Source of the DNA: JAFGLZ01 sp964622545
Lineage (GTDB): Bacteria; Planctomycetota; Phycisphaerae; UBA1845; JAFGLZ01
Direction: 5' to 3'
DNA length: 64,000 nucleotides
Assembly: GCA_964622545.1 (NCBI GenBank)
Contig: CAZUQM010000008.1
Location: 62,001-126,000 of the forward strand
Part shown: positions 43,671-52,218 of the stretch, one piece after another
Numbering within the stretch: position 1 is the first letter of the stretch
How the letters are laid out: the number at the start of each line of letters is the position of its first letter
The notes under the pieces: model-generated
Told to the model about the DNA's origin: nothing
The model's input: the letters and a program-made list of their open reading frames with translations, nothing else
Databases searched by the model: none
Position numbers and translations under genes: made by a program

Positions 43671-44984
43671 ATGCGATCCTTTACGGCAGGCACTGGAACG
43701 TGGGGCAGGTGGGTCTTCGCGGTGGGCGCGTGGCTCGGCGCCTGTGCGATGCCGGCGGCGGCGGACCTCGATCCCAACGCGTCGCAGCGATTCCCGCACG
43801 GCGGGTACGCCGTGGTCATCTGTGGTAACACCGCTGTGCTGGGCAGCGACGAGCTTCAGCAGTGGGTACGCGAGTTCCTTCGCCAGTCGCACGTCACGCT
43901 GACCGACAACCTCGGATTCCAGGTCGACCGGATCTGGATGCTCATCGAAGACGGCGAGGTCGACCCCAACGACGATTGGACGCGAGGCCTCTTCGATCCA
44001 CTGCCGGCGGATAGGACGCACATCGCCCAAAGCTTCCAGACCATCGGTGAGTTGATGTGGAACGACGCCAACACCCCTCGCCAACTCCTCATCCTCATCG
44101 CCGGCCACGGGATCTACTCCCTGAGCCCTCTCTACCGCATGCGGATCGAGCTGACCGACCATGACCTCATCGCTGACGTCGACTTCATCGACCAGTGCCT
44201 CGACCAGATCAACGCGAACGCCCACGGCGCCTGCCCGATCGAGCGCCTCGACGTGATCTCGACGATCTGCTCATCCGGCGGCCTGATCGACGACTTCCGC
44301 ACCTACTTTCACGGGGCCCGCGGCTCCACCTGGCCCGAGGCCGATCACTTCACAATCCTGACCGCCGGCGACTGGAAAGACACCACCACGGCCCTCTTCG
44401 GCATCCGAATGCTCGATCGCCTGAAGCACAGCGGAGCGGGAGTACACGACGTGAACGGCGACGGCGTGCTGAGCATCTACGACTACTACGAGGACGCGGC
44501 CAAGCACGACGTCAGCAACCCCGACGTGGCGACCGAGCCGAACTACGTGCCCTGGCTGCCCGAGACCATCTACGTTCCGGGCGAGAGCTTCTGGCCGGCC
44601 CTGGGCTATGGAGAGCACCCGCTTTACTACGAGTGGAACGGGACCCCGCGAGCCTATCTCGACCTCGAGGTCATCGGCCCGGCCTACGGCGCTGTGACGC
44701 TCCAACCTCTTTCCGACCACCCGGACCAGCCTTATCAGTACCCGGCCGGCGAGCCCGTCGTCCTGACGGCCGTGCCATCCGGCGGGCACTTCGTGCACTG
44801 GAAGATCTACGACCCGAATCACCCCGACACGCCGGACATCACGACGATCAACCCGCTGACGATCTCACTGGATGAGGACATGAAAGTCTTGGCCGAGTTC
44901 GCCTGCGGGGCCGGTGTGGCCCCGATGTTGCCCCCCATGCTGGCGGCGCTCGGCCTGGCGTTCTGGATCGCGCGGCGGCGGTAG
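43671..44984 (+). CDS. Secreted caspase-fold-like (clan CD) protein with CGAG C-terminal tail
   Basis: A 437-residue exported protein. Residues 1-31 are a signal peptide ending PAAA. The body has hydrophobic strand plus His-Gly (LLILIAGHGIYS, His146) and, one strand later, hydrophobic strand plus Cys (LDVISTICSSGG, Cys200). This order is that of clan CD cysteine peptidases (C13/C14/C25). A segment HDVNGDGVLSIYDYYED resembles a calcium-binding dockerin-like loop. The end is CGAG (412-415), a hydrophobic helix and ARRR, like a sorting signal. GGAGGG lies eight bases before the ATG. Substrate and activity are untested; peptidase assignment is inference. Confidence 0.6.
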   Translation: MRSFTAGTGTWGRWVFAVGAWLGACAMPAAADLDPNASQRFPHGGYAVVICGNTAVLGSDELQQWVREFLRQSHVTLTDNLGFQVDRIWMLIEDGEVDPNDDWTRGLFDPLPADRTHIAQSFQTIGELMWNDANTPRQLLILIAGHGIYSLSPLYRMRIELTDHDLIADVDFIDQCLDQINANAHGACPIERLDVISTICSSGGLIDDFRTYFHGARGSTWPEADHFTILTAGDWKDTTTALFGIRMLDRLKHSGAGVHDVNGDGVLSIYDYYEDAAKHDVSNPDVATEPNYVPWLPETIYVPGESFWPALGYGEHPLYYEWNGTPRAYLDLEVIGPAYGAVTLQPLSDHPDQPYQYPAGEPVVLTAVPSGGHFVHWKIYDPNHPDTPDITTINPLTISLDEDMKVLAEFACGAGVAPMLPPMLAALGLAFWIARRR

Positions 44985-45063
44985 GTCCGGAAGGAAGCGA
45001 GAGCCCAGCCCACCTCGAGTCCACTCTCAGGCGGCGGCCCATTCCGATGGTGGGTATCAACGG

Positions 45064-46170
45064 CTACGTCGTTCGGGTGGGATAGCCCTGGCAGGCGAAC
45101 TCGTAGTCGCTCTTGCGGCCGACGTCGAGCCAATGCTCGTGATCGTACAGCGTGAACACGCCGACCGGCTTGCCCGCATCCACGAGCTTGCTCAGCAGGT
45201 CCGTCGCGTCACACGGCTCATCGCGGTCGAGCAGGTCCAGCACGCCGGGGTTGAGCACATAGATGCCCGCGTTGCTGGTCACGGTGTGGACGGGCTTCTC
45301 GACCAGTTTGGTCAAGCGGTTGTCCGAGACCTCCACCAGGCCGAACGGCAGCTCCATGCTGTAGCGCACGGCACACATCGTGGCCTGGAAGTCGTGGCGG
45401 TCGTGGAATTCGAGCAAACTGTTGAAGTTCACTTGCTGCATGACGTCGCCGTTGAGCAGCAGGAACGGGTGGCTCGGCTTGTCCTGCAGGAGGCTGAGCG
45501 CGCCGGCCGTCCCGAGGGGTCGGTCCTCTTCGAGGTACTCGATACGCACGCCGAAGCGGTCGCCCGAGCCGAAGTGGTTCTTGACGATCTCGCTGAGGTA
45601 GTTCACTGCCAGCGTGATCCGAAAGATGCCGTACTGACGGAGCTGGTCGATGATGTGCTCGAGGATGGGTCGGCCCTGGACCTCGAGCATCGGCTTGGGC
45701 ACGTCGCGCGTCAGCGGGTAGAGCCGCTTGCCACGTCCGCCGGCCATGATCACCGCTAGATTGGGGCGAAGGTCGTTGCGGATCAGGTCCGTGATCCACG
45801 CGATCTTGGTCGGCTTACCGCCGGCGTCGACAAGGGGGATCTGCCGGATGGCGTGGCGACCCATCAGGGCGAGGATCTCCTCGCGGGTGGCCGTTTCGGG
45901 CAGCGACAGGGGGCGCCGGTTGACGATGTCGGCGATGGGCGCTTCGAGCGTGAAGCCGTTCAGCAGGGCGCGACGGATGTCGCCGTCGGAGAGCAGACCG
46001 ACGAGACGTCCGCCCGCGTCCACCACGATGGCGATCTCGACGGCCCCGGCATTGATGGCGCGCATGGCCTCGAGGATGGATACGTTGTTACGGACCCGAA
46101 TACGGTCAATAATATCGGCCCGATCAGGCAGGTCATGCCCGATCGGGCGGATGGTTGGTTCGGTTGGCAT
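45064..46170 (-). CDS. Sugar-1-phosphate nucleotidyltransferase with N-terminal CBS pair
   Basis: The 368-residue protein has two CBS domains (about 20-75 and 82-135: IVVDAGGRLVGLLSDGDIRRAL and ITDLIRNDL). A nucleotidyltransferase domain follows: MAGGRGKRLYPLTRDVPKPM at 142-161, PILEHIIDQLRQYGI, GTAGALSLL, LLLNGDVMQQVNF and EKPVHTVTSNAGIYV. This architecture occurs in enzymes such as PtmE that make nucleotide-activated amino-sugars for flagellin or surface glycan modification. The CBS pair probably binds a nucleotide for regulation. It should be cytoplasmic and supply an activated sugar for envelope glycans; the sugar is not known. Confidence 0.85.
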   Translation of the reverse strand: MPTEPTIRPIGHDLPDRADIIDRIRVRNNVSILEAMRAINAGAVEIAIVVDAGGRLVGLLSDGDIRRALLNGFTLEAPIADIVNRRPLSLPETATREEILALMGRHAIRQIPLVDAGGKPTKIAWITDLIRNDLRPNLAVIMAGGRGKRLYPLTRDVPKPMLEVQGRPILEHIIDQLRQYGIFRITLAVNYLSEIVKNHFGSGDRFGVRIEYLEEDRPLGTAGALSLLQDKPSHPFLLLNGDVMQQVNFNSLLEFHDRHDFQATMCAVRYSMELPFGLVEVSDNRLTKLVEKPVHTVTSNAGIYVLNPGVLDLLDRDEPCDATDLLSKLVDAGKPVGVFTLYDHEHWLDVGRKSDYEFACQGYPTRTT

Positions 46171-46582
46171 GGCTTTGGTCTGTCTCGATCCCCCGTTCTT
46201 GCCAACACTCCCCGGGTACTGCGGGTGGTCCCCGTATACTTGTTATCGGATATTGGCGGCGGGATCATCGGCGGAAAATCGGTGGTTCATGATCAAGCAG
46301 GACAGGGGTCTTGTTTTTCACAAGGCATAGCAGCGCAGCGTGTTCTGTCAGATCCCAGGCTCGGCCGCCGCACCGCTCCGCCCTGCCGCGTTCCCAAATG
46401 GGTTTCGCTGAAGTGAGACCTGAACCCGCCCCGGCGCATGTCAAAGGCCGACTCGATGTCGCAACGACGACCGAGCCGGCCTGACCCCTTTCCCTCACGG
46501 TCTTGCTATCGGGTCCGCTGACGGGACCGATGCCCGAGCGGATGATGTCTTACATGTCCTGCAACCTCGAAGCCGAGCCTGA
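46171..46582. other. Intergenic region between two minus-strand genes
   Basis: 412 bases without a supported gene. A bulged stem (46508-46516 with 46524-46531) lies 50-75 bases downstream of the PEP-CTERM gene end and could act in termination, but has no T-tract. No clear promoter for the nucleotidyltransferase was found. Confidence 0.35.
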
Positions 46583-47314
46583 CTAGCTGCGGCGTCGCAG
46601 GGCCAGCAGCGCGCCACCGGCGAGCAGTGCCAGCGTCGTCGGCTCGGGAATGCCATGCTCGTCGTCGGGGTAGAACGTCAGGTAGACGTCGCCGACGAAG
46701 GGCTGGCTGAAGTCGCTGATGTTCAGCGGCGTCGTCGTGCCGGGCTCGTAAACGTCAAACGTGAACGACGTCAGCGAACTCTGCTGCGTGCTGCTGGGCC
46801 AACCGGCCATGTCGACCAGGATGCCGCCCGTGGCGAGGATGCGTCCGCCGCCGGCGATCATGCCCGTGTCGAAGTATTCCTGCGTCTTGTAGTAGACGAG
46901 CTCTCCTTCGAGGAAGGTTACGTCCACCCCCAAGCCGGGAATGTTGTTCCAGCTGAGTTCCCAGTCGGGGTCGCCGACATAGTCGCCGTTGAACTCGCCG
47001 ATCGCGGTGCCGCCGCTGGAGGTCTCGCGGAACAGGGTGCCCATGAAGTACAGGACCCCGTCATCACCGGGTGTGAGGGTCTCGTCCCCGACGTTCCGGT
47101 AGTGGAGTGTGATGTCCGGACCGCCCGTCTTCGGTGAGATGTCCAACAGGCCACCTGCCGGGCCGCTGGGGTCGAATTCCATCTTCATGTTCGAGACCTG
47201 GATGTAGTCGATGTAGTCTTCATGCCATCCAGGAATCAGGTTCGGATCAAGTTGGCCCAGCGCTGGGCTCGCGACCAGCCCGGCCACCAATGCAACAGCA
47301 AGCACACGGATCAT
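46583..47314 (-). CDS. PEP-CTERM secreted protein
   Basis: A 243-residue exported protein. The signal peptide is MIRVLAVALVAGLVASPALG. The mature part is predicted all-beta with Gly/Asp-rich repeats (LDPNLIPGWHEDYIDYIQ, NVGDETLTPGDDGVL). The C-terminus is the exosortase signal: IPEP, a hydrophobic stretch TTLALLAGGALLAL, and RRRS. Such proteins are cleaved at PEP by an exosortase and transferred to the outer surface; no exosortase gene is in the window. GGAGATCGGG precedes the ATG. It is the same length and arrangement as the next gene at 47549-48280. Confidence 0.85.
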   Translation of the reverse strand: MIRVLAVALVAGLVASPALGQLDPNLIPGWHEDYIDYIQVSNMKMEFDPSGPAGGLLDISPKTGGPDITLHYRNVGDETLTPGDDGVLYFMGTLFRETSSGGTAIGEFNGDYVGDPDWELSWNNIPGLGVDVTFLEGELVYYKTQEYFDTGMIAGGGRILATGGILVDMAGWPSSTQQSSLTSFTFDVYEPGTTTPLNISDFSQPFVGDVYLTFYPDDEHGIPEPTTLALLAGGALLALRRRS

Positions 47315-47505
47315 ATCCCGATCTCCTCTCCCTCAAGGCCCCTGTGAGACATGCGTCTTAGGCTCGAATTGAGTACCTTCGCCCCTCCACGGACGAAGAA
47401 CACTACCTGGCAGGTCGGTCGGTGACAGGTGCGTGACCTCCCTCCCCGGGACGATTCCCCACGAACGCCCCGCAGAGCCTCCTCATGATCTATTTATGAC
47501 AACGA

Positions 47506-47544
47506 GACGGCCCCAGAGTCCGAAGGGGAAGCCCTCGGGCCGTC
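47506..47544. terminator. GC-rich hairpin overlapping end of PEP-CTERM gene
   Basis: GACGGCCC (47506-47513) pairs with GGGCCGTC (47537-47544), followed on the plus strand by TTTCTT. It begins just after the stop of the minus-strand gene at 47549. On the minus strand the tail is not T-rich, so its direction is uncertain. Confidence 0.45.
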
Positions 47545-47548
47545 TTTC

Positions 47549-48280
47549 TTAACGCAGCTTTCGTCGCAGCGAGATCAGGCCCAGACCGGCGAACAAGGCC
47601 AAGGATGCCGGCTCGGGCACGGCGTAGATGGTCACCGATCCGGCACCCGGCGTGTACAGATCCGTTCCGAACCCCGTAGGATTGGGCTGAATGAACATCT
47701 CGAAGGACATCCGGGCCTGCGGCGTGAACTGCGGTGCCAGCGAACCGCCCGTCACCGTGAGCCCGATCAGGCCGTTCAAGCCGCCACCGTCCGAGGGGAA
47801 AAGCTTACCCGGCGAGACGAACTCGATCTCTCCCACGAGGAAGTCATAGTCGTTGCCGGGTGACGGCAGGACGTCGCCGCTCAGCAGCACGGCATCGCCG
47901 TTGTCGAGATCAACCAACTCCCAGGCAACAGGGGTGGAACCCGAGGCGCCGAACTCCCCCGAGGCGCCCATGAAATCGCTCGTCTCCTCCAGCAGCGGGA
48001 CCGTCCATCGCCAACCGAACGAATAGCCCGAGCTCGGGTAGTTCGGGTTGCTCGTGATGAGCGTGCCGGCGCCGGCGCCGCCATCGAAACCGACCAGCGC
48101 ACCCTGGTCGCCGAGAGATGCGTCGAAGACGAGCTGCCCGCTTGCGAAGTTGAAGTTGATGGACTCGCCCGCGCTGAAAGGACCGTCATTTGGATCTAGC
48201 CCGTCAGCTAGTGCGGGGGTTGCTGTTACCAGGAGTGACACAACGGCAACACCAACGCCTCCTCCCATCCAGCCCCTCAT
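47549..48280 (-). CDS. PEP-CTERM secreted protein
   Basis: A 243-residue exported protein: signal peptide ending ATPALA, a predicted beta-rich domain with GFDGGAGAGTLITSNPN and GVTIYA-type strands, and a PEP-CTERM tail VPEPASLALFAGLGLISLRRK. It resembles other PEP-CTERM proteins of unknown ligand. AGAGGAGG lies near the ATG. A good sigma-70 promoter lies about 55 bases upstream (48336-48365). It runs in the same direction as the other PEP-CTERM gene but is separated from it by a likely terminator, so each is probably its own unit. Confidence 0.85.
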   Translation of the reverse strand: MRGWMGGGVGVAVVSLLVTATPALADGLDPNDGPFSAGESINFNFASGQLVFDASLGDQGALVGFDGGAGAGTLITSNPNYPSSGYSFGWRWTVPLLEETSDFMGASGEFGASGSTPVAWELVDLDNGDAVLLSGDVLPSPGNDYDFLVGEIEFVSPGKLFPSDGGGLNGLIGLTVTGGSLAPQFTPQARMSFEMFIQPNPTGFGTDLYTPGAGSVTIYAVPEPASLALFAGLGLISLRRKLR

Positions 48281-48335
48281 GGCCTAGACCTCCTCTCCCC
48301 AGAGTTGCTCACTCACTTCCCCTTTGACAAATGAA

Positions 48336-48365
48336 ATGTTACTCCAAAAGCCGAGCTGCTGTCAA
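48336..48365 (-). promoter_or_regulatory. Sigma-70-type promoter for PEP-CTERM gene
   Basis: Minus strand TTGACA, 18-base spacer, TAACAT. The -35 is perfect. Leader about 50 bases to the ATG at 48280. Confidence 0.55.
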
Positions 48366-48465
48366 TGACAATCCGAAGAACTTTATCTATCGGGCAAATC
48401 TTTCTAAGGCAAGGTCTGATAAGAGGTTGACGAGTAGACCCTCAGTGAAGCTTCCCCTCGAGGCG

Positions 48466-50214
48466 TTAATGCTTCCCCCTGGCCGGCAGGCCGAAGTGCC
48501 CTCCGAAACGTGCAAAACCGAGCAAAATCGTTGTCAGCATCGCCGAAAGGGGCATGCCGGCTCCGCAAGGAGTGGGCTCGGGCCAGCCGGGGCCGGCGCC
48601 CGCGTTCACGCGGAGTTGCATCAAAGGATCGCCGACGACCACCGTGGCCCAACTCAGGCACGGCATGGCCGTATAGGCCGCTTCGACAAACGTCATGTCG
48701 CCGACGCCATCGCCGTCGGCGTCTCTGAAGTAGTTGTAGAAGAACAGGTCGTTGTCCACGACGCTGCCCGACAGAGGCTCGAAGACATAGCCCACCGCTC
48801 CCGATCCGCCGATGAAGAACCATTGCCAGATCGCGCCCTGCTGGGCCCAACCCGGGATGTCGGCATCAACGAAGAAGGTGATGGCGTTGAAGCTCTCGCT
48901 CGAATTAAAGATCGCCCCGTAGACCGGTCGGAATAGCGGTCCACCGTTCGGCCCGCCCGTCAAGAGGTACGTCGGCGGCACACCGCCGCCCTGATGGATG
49001 CCGTAGGTGCACAAAGCCCCGATGCCGTAGTTCGGATCCAGGTCCGCCGTCAGCACCCGGTCGGCCGGATCGTAGACCACCGGCCCGCCGATACGCCCGG
49101 CCGCCATCAGCTCCACCAACGGCTCATCCTCGCCCTGGTCCGGCAAATCCTCACACCCGACGAGCGACCGAAACGCGAATCGGAAGTCGTCGCGCGGCAG
49201 CCCACTGTTGTCGGTGTTCGGCGGCGTGGGGTAGTCGTCGCTGGTCAGGTACTCCTCTGGAGGATCGGACAGCTCGAACGTCCGCCCAGCGTTGAACCAC
49301 ATGTTGTTGTCGAGATTCGTGCCCGACCTCTTGTCGTCGATGATCACCCCCGTGCTGGCCGGGTCGTACCCATGGAAGTTGGGCGAGCACGGGTCCGACA
49401 CCCGGGCCGACATCTCGATCATCCGACTGATGTACGCCTTCGGCATCATCCCCGCCCCGCGGGGACCGTCAAGCCGAGCGACCAGGTAGAGATCCTTGGC
49501 CGCGAACTGCCGTCCTCCGGTTGCCCGACGCAGATCGAAGTCCTGTCCTTCGTACACCCACATCTCGCTGAAGACCGGCATCTCGAAACGAAACGTCTGG
49601 CGGCGAGCCAGGATGTCGCGACCCGCGGCCGCCTCGGACATCGGGCTGACGTAGCCGTGATAGGGATTGACGATGCGCGCATCGGTCGGCGCGCGGTGGT
49701 TCGGGTCCAACGCGGGATCGAGCTGCCACAGCATGGCCAGTTCCGACTCGACCGAGGCCGCATCGATCTGCCCCGTTGTATCCATGACCGTCAGGACCGT
49801 GTTGGCGTTGCTGCCATGGGGATAGACCACATCCGGGTAGGTGGAGTCGGCAATGCGATAGGGCATGCCGGCCGTCGTGACGATTACCCAGATATGATCC
49901 ACCAGGTCGTAGTCGAGCAGGTGCTGTCTGACCGGCTGGGCGATGAGGTTCTCGTAGTCCGTCCGCGTGATGACCTCGTCGGCGGGGCTCGTCATGGGGC
50001 CCAGTCCCGACAGGTATACCACCTGGTCGTCAGGTATGGCGGTGTAGCGATGGCGGTACGCGGTGGCTGCCTCGAGACTGGAGGTGTCCTCGACGTTCAC
50101 GAGGATGAGCACGCGATCGGCATCAATGCCCGCCGGGCACAGCGAGCCCGCTACCGCAAGAATCAAGGCGGCGAGCACCGCCGGCCGGTTCAGTGGTGTT
50201 CCGCTGTTCCCCAC
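48466..50214 (-). CDS. TIGR03790-like secreted protein with CGAG C-terminal tail
   Basis: A 582-residue exported protein. A hydrophobic signal segment LAALILAVAGSLCPAG is followed by DRVLILVNVEDTSSLEAATAYRHRYT-type sequence, IPDDQVVYLSG, and VDHIWVIVTTAGMPYRI. This is the pattern of the uncharacterised TIGR03790 family found in planctomycetes and verrucomicrobia. Near the C-terminus comes a motif DADGDGVGDM that looks calcium-binding, then TPCGAG, a hydrophobic segment, and a basic end (ARGKH). The CGAG tail is shared with the protein at 43671-44984. I start at GTG 50214, with GGAGGG five bases upstream; a GTG at 50220 is also in frame. Confidence 0.7.
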   Translation of the reverse strand: MGNSGTPLNRPAVLAALILAVAGSLCPAGIDADRVLILVNVEDTSSLEAATAYRHRYTAIPDDQVVYLSGLGPMTSPADEVITRTDYENLIAQPVRQHLLDYDLVDHIWVIVTTAGMPYRIADSTYPDVVYPHGSNANTVLTVMDTTGQIDAASVESELAMLWQLDPALDPNHRAPTDARIVNPYHGYVSPMSEAAAGRDILARRQTFRFEMPVFSEMWVYEGQDFDLRRATGGRQFAAKDLYLVARLDGPRGAGMMPKAYISRMIEMSARVSDPCSPNFHGYDPASTGVIIDDKRSGTNLDNNMWFNAGRTFELSDPPEEYLTSDDYPTPPNTDNSGLPRDDFRFAFRSLVGCEDLPDQGEDEPLVELMAAGRIGGPVVYDPADRVLTADLDPNYGIGALCTYGIHQGGGVPPTYLLTGGPNGGPLFRPVYGAIFNSSESFNAITFFVDADIPGWAQQGAIWQWFFIGGSGAVGYVFEPLSGSVVDNDLFFYNYFRDADGDGVGDMTFVEAAYTAMPCLSWATVVVGDPLMQLRVNAGAGPGWPEPTPCGAGMPLSAMLTTILLGFARFGGHFGLPARGKH

Positions 50215-50805
50215 CAGCACCCTCCACCCGTCCTTCGCGCCAGACGGACAGCGCGAACCAGCGACGTGACACGTGGTCCCCTCAGAGTCGCTGACTCGCC
50301 TATGCGATGGTACACCGCTACGAGCCGCTCACGTCGAGATATGCAAGCTGGAGCTGCCTGGACCCTACACGCGCCCGGTTCATCCCATCGGGTGACCGAG
50401 AGGCCCACGGCTCTGCATCGCGATAGGGGCGTGGTCTAGACAAGAAGCATCCCGCCCCCTCCACAGCCTTTCCCCATCGCTACAGCCCATGCCGAGAGGC
50501 GGTCGGCTCGTTACGTGAATACTAACTTAGGATCCGGGCTGTGTCCAATAATTGCGTGCAACATTTTCGTGAGCCTCTTGCGGGGGCGGGCGAAACCTTG
50601 ACGGGCGCATGCCGGTCTTGAGATAGCGGCAAGGCAAGCGATTCCCGCCCAAACCCTAGCGAGCATCAGCGGGCGGTCGGGCATCCAAAGGATGCCGGCG
50701 GCCTCCGGGCCGGACGAGCCCCGCGGTTGACGGGTTGCCTCCGCCACGCTAGATACGCCGAACGGTCACGCCAACATCCGTGACCTCTTTTGGAAGGAGC
50801 CCCAC
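50215..50805. other. Divergent intergenic region
   Basis: About 590 bases without a supported gene; short frames on both strands lack ribosome sites. One plausible promoter for the VOC gene lies at 50727-50755. No repeat or RNA structure stands out. Confidence 0.4.
50727..50755 (+). promoter_or_regulatory. Possible promoter for the VOC-protein gene
   Basis: TTGACG, 17-base spacer, TAGATA. The -35 is good, the -10 weak. Leader about 44 bases. Confidence 0.35.
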
Positions 50806-51159
50806 ATGCCCAATCCGCTATGCCATTTTGAGTTCATCAGCAACGATCCCGCCAAGAGCCAGGCCTTCTACGAGGCCGTCATGGGTTGGTCGTTCCAGCA
50901 GATGCCGAACCACCCCGACTACATCGGGATCGAGACCGGCTCGGGTCCGGGCGGCGGGCTCATGAAGACGCCGGAAGGCTGTCCCGGGCCCATGCTGGGC
51001 GTCTACTTCCAGGTGGATGACATCGACGCCACGCTGGCCAAGGCCACCGAGAACGGCGCCACCGTGGCCATGCCTAAGATGCCGATCGAGGGTGTGGGTC
51101 AGATCGCCGTCTTCACCGATCCCGAGGGCATCGGCATCGGGCTGTTCCAGGCGAACTAA
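50806..51159 (+). CDS. VOC-family (glyoxalase/bleomycin-resistance fold) protein
   Basis: A 117-residue protein with one vicinal-oxygen-chelate module pair: MPNPLCHFEFISNDPAKS with His7, AFYEAVMGW, then VYFQVDDIDATLAKATENGA and AVFTDPEGIGIGLFQ carrying the terminal Glu. Such proteins bind a metal between paired betaalphabeta-beta-beta units and act as lyases, isomerases or drug binders. The reaction here is unknown. GGAAGGAG lies seven bases before the ATG. No neighbours point to its job. Confidence 0.9.
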   Translation: MPNPLCHFEFISNDPAKSQAFYEAVMGWSFQQMPNHPDYIGIETGSGPGGGLMKTPEGCPGPMLGVYFQVDDIDATLAKATENGATVAMPKMPIEGVGQIAVFTDPEGIGIGLFQAN

Positions 51160-51200
51160 GCATGGGGCGCTGGTCGAGTGGCGCGCACCCGGTCGCCGGC

Positions 51201-51998
51201 TCACCGACCGACCGGATGGCCCGACGAACCAGACGGCCCTTCAGTCCCGCCTTCATGCCGGCATGGCATGCGGTAGACGATTGCATTGCCTTGCTTGCCG
51301 ACTGCCTCGATGACTTTCGTGTGTCGTAGGCAATAGGCGATCTTCTGCGCGAGCGATCTGCTGATGCGCATGCCGAGGGCGAGGTGTTCGGTCGTGAAGT
51401 CCGTCGGAAGGGTCGCCGGAAGCAGGCGCGCGAAATCCTCTTGCGTCGACAGGTCGTGGACCTCCAGAACCTGGACGAGCCGCCGGTCATGCACGGTCCA
51501 ATCGCGCCGCCACCGCCGCCTTGACCGCGGGGCCGGTCGGCGCACCTCCTCCTCCTGGATCATCAGCACCTGGAGCGACAGGTTCTCATGCGCGACCATC
51601 GCAGGCAGGCTCACGAGCTCGCCGAACAGGTCCAGGAGTTGCCCGCGCTTGGGCGACTTGCGCCGTGACTGCTCACGCAGACCGTCGCGCGAGAGCTTGA
51701 CGAGCCACTTCTCGCGCGAGATGGGATGGACGAGCCGCACGGGATGCCGCTCCAGCAGATCCGCCAGCTTGCGCTTCATGGCCGCGAAGCCGCGCGTCTG
51801 GATCTCGATCAGCAGGTCGCCGCGGACCAGGTCGATGTGGTAGCCGTCGACGGCGACCTCCTCGCGGTCGCCGGGTTGCGTGTACCAGCCCTTGAGGGCC
51901 GCGTGGAGCGATCGCTCGCCCATCGTGCCGATGCCGCCGGTGCCCCGCGGTCGGTCGTCAGCTTCGATTTCGGTTGGACATACTTGGCTTGCTGTCAT
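51201..51998 (-). CDS. PD-(D/E)xK-like protein of unknown function
   Basis: A 265-residue soluble protein. Residues about 20-75 contain GERSLHAALKGWY, then VDGYHIDLVRGDLLIEIQTRG, an Asp followed a strand later by Glu-x-Gln, which fits the PD-(D/E)xK nuclease core with Gln in place of Lys. A basic middle (RRWRRDW) and a predicted helical C-terminus with a possible DNA-binding helix (LGMRISRSLAQKIAYCLRHT) follow. I start at ATG 51998 because CGGAG lies nine bases upstream. The family is uncharacterised to my knowledge; nuclease activity is inference. Confidence 0.6.
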   Translation of the reverse strand: MTASQVCPTEIEADDRPRGTGGIGTMGERSLHAALKGWYTQPGDREEVAVDGYHIDLVRGDLLIEIQTRGFAAMKRKLADLLERHPVRLVHPISREKWLVKLSRDGLREQSRRKSPKRGQLLDLFGELVSLPAMVAHENLSLQVLMIQEEEVRRPAPRSRRRWRRDWTVHDRRLVQVLEVHDLSTQEDFARLLPATLPTDFTTEHLALGMRISRSLAQKIAYCLRHTKVIEAVGKQGNAIVYRMPCRHEGGTEGPSGSSGHPVGR

Positions 51999-52090
51999 GG
52001 GCACTCCGTTGCCCGGCGAAGTAGTCCGGCCACGAACTCGCTGCCTGCAACGTTGATCCGTGCTGTGGAAGAGACCTCCATACGGGAGGC

Positions 52091-52108
52091 CCACCTCCTC
52101 AGAGGTGG
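52091..52108. repeat. 7-8-bp hairpin after the fusion gene
   Basis: CCACCTC and GAGGTGG flank the loop CTCA, about 110 bases beyond the end of the minus-strand gene at 52219. A second 5-bp stem CCTCC/GGAGG lies next to it (52075-52089). Possible terminator, but without a T-tract. Confidence 0.35.
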
Positions 52109-52218
52109 GGAACACGGAGTCGATCTCTCAGATTCGCGTGCACCTCACACGGGCGATGGGGCTTCCGCGATTCAAGCCACAGCTCAACAAGCCCCCGGCC
52201 AAACATCCTTTCAGACGT

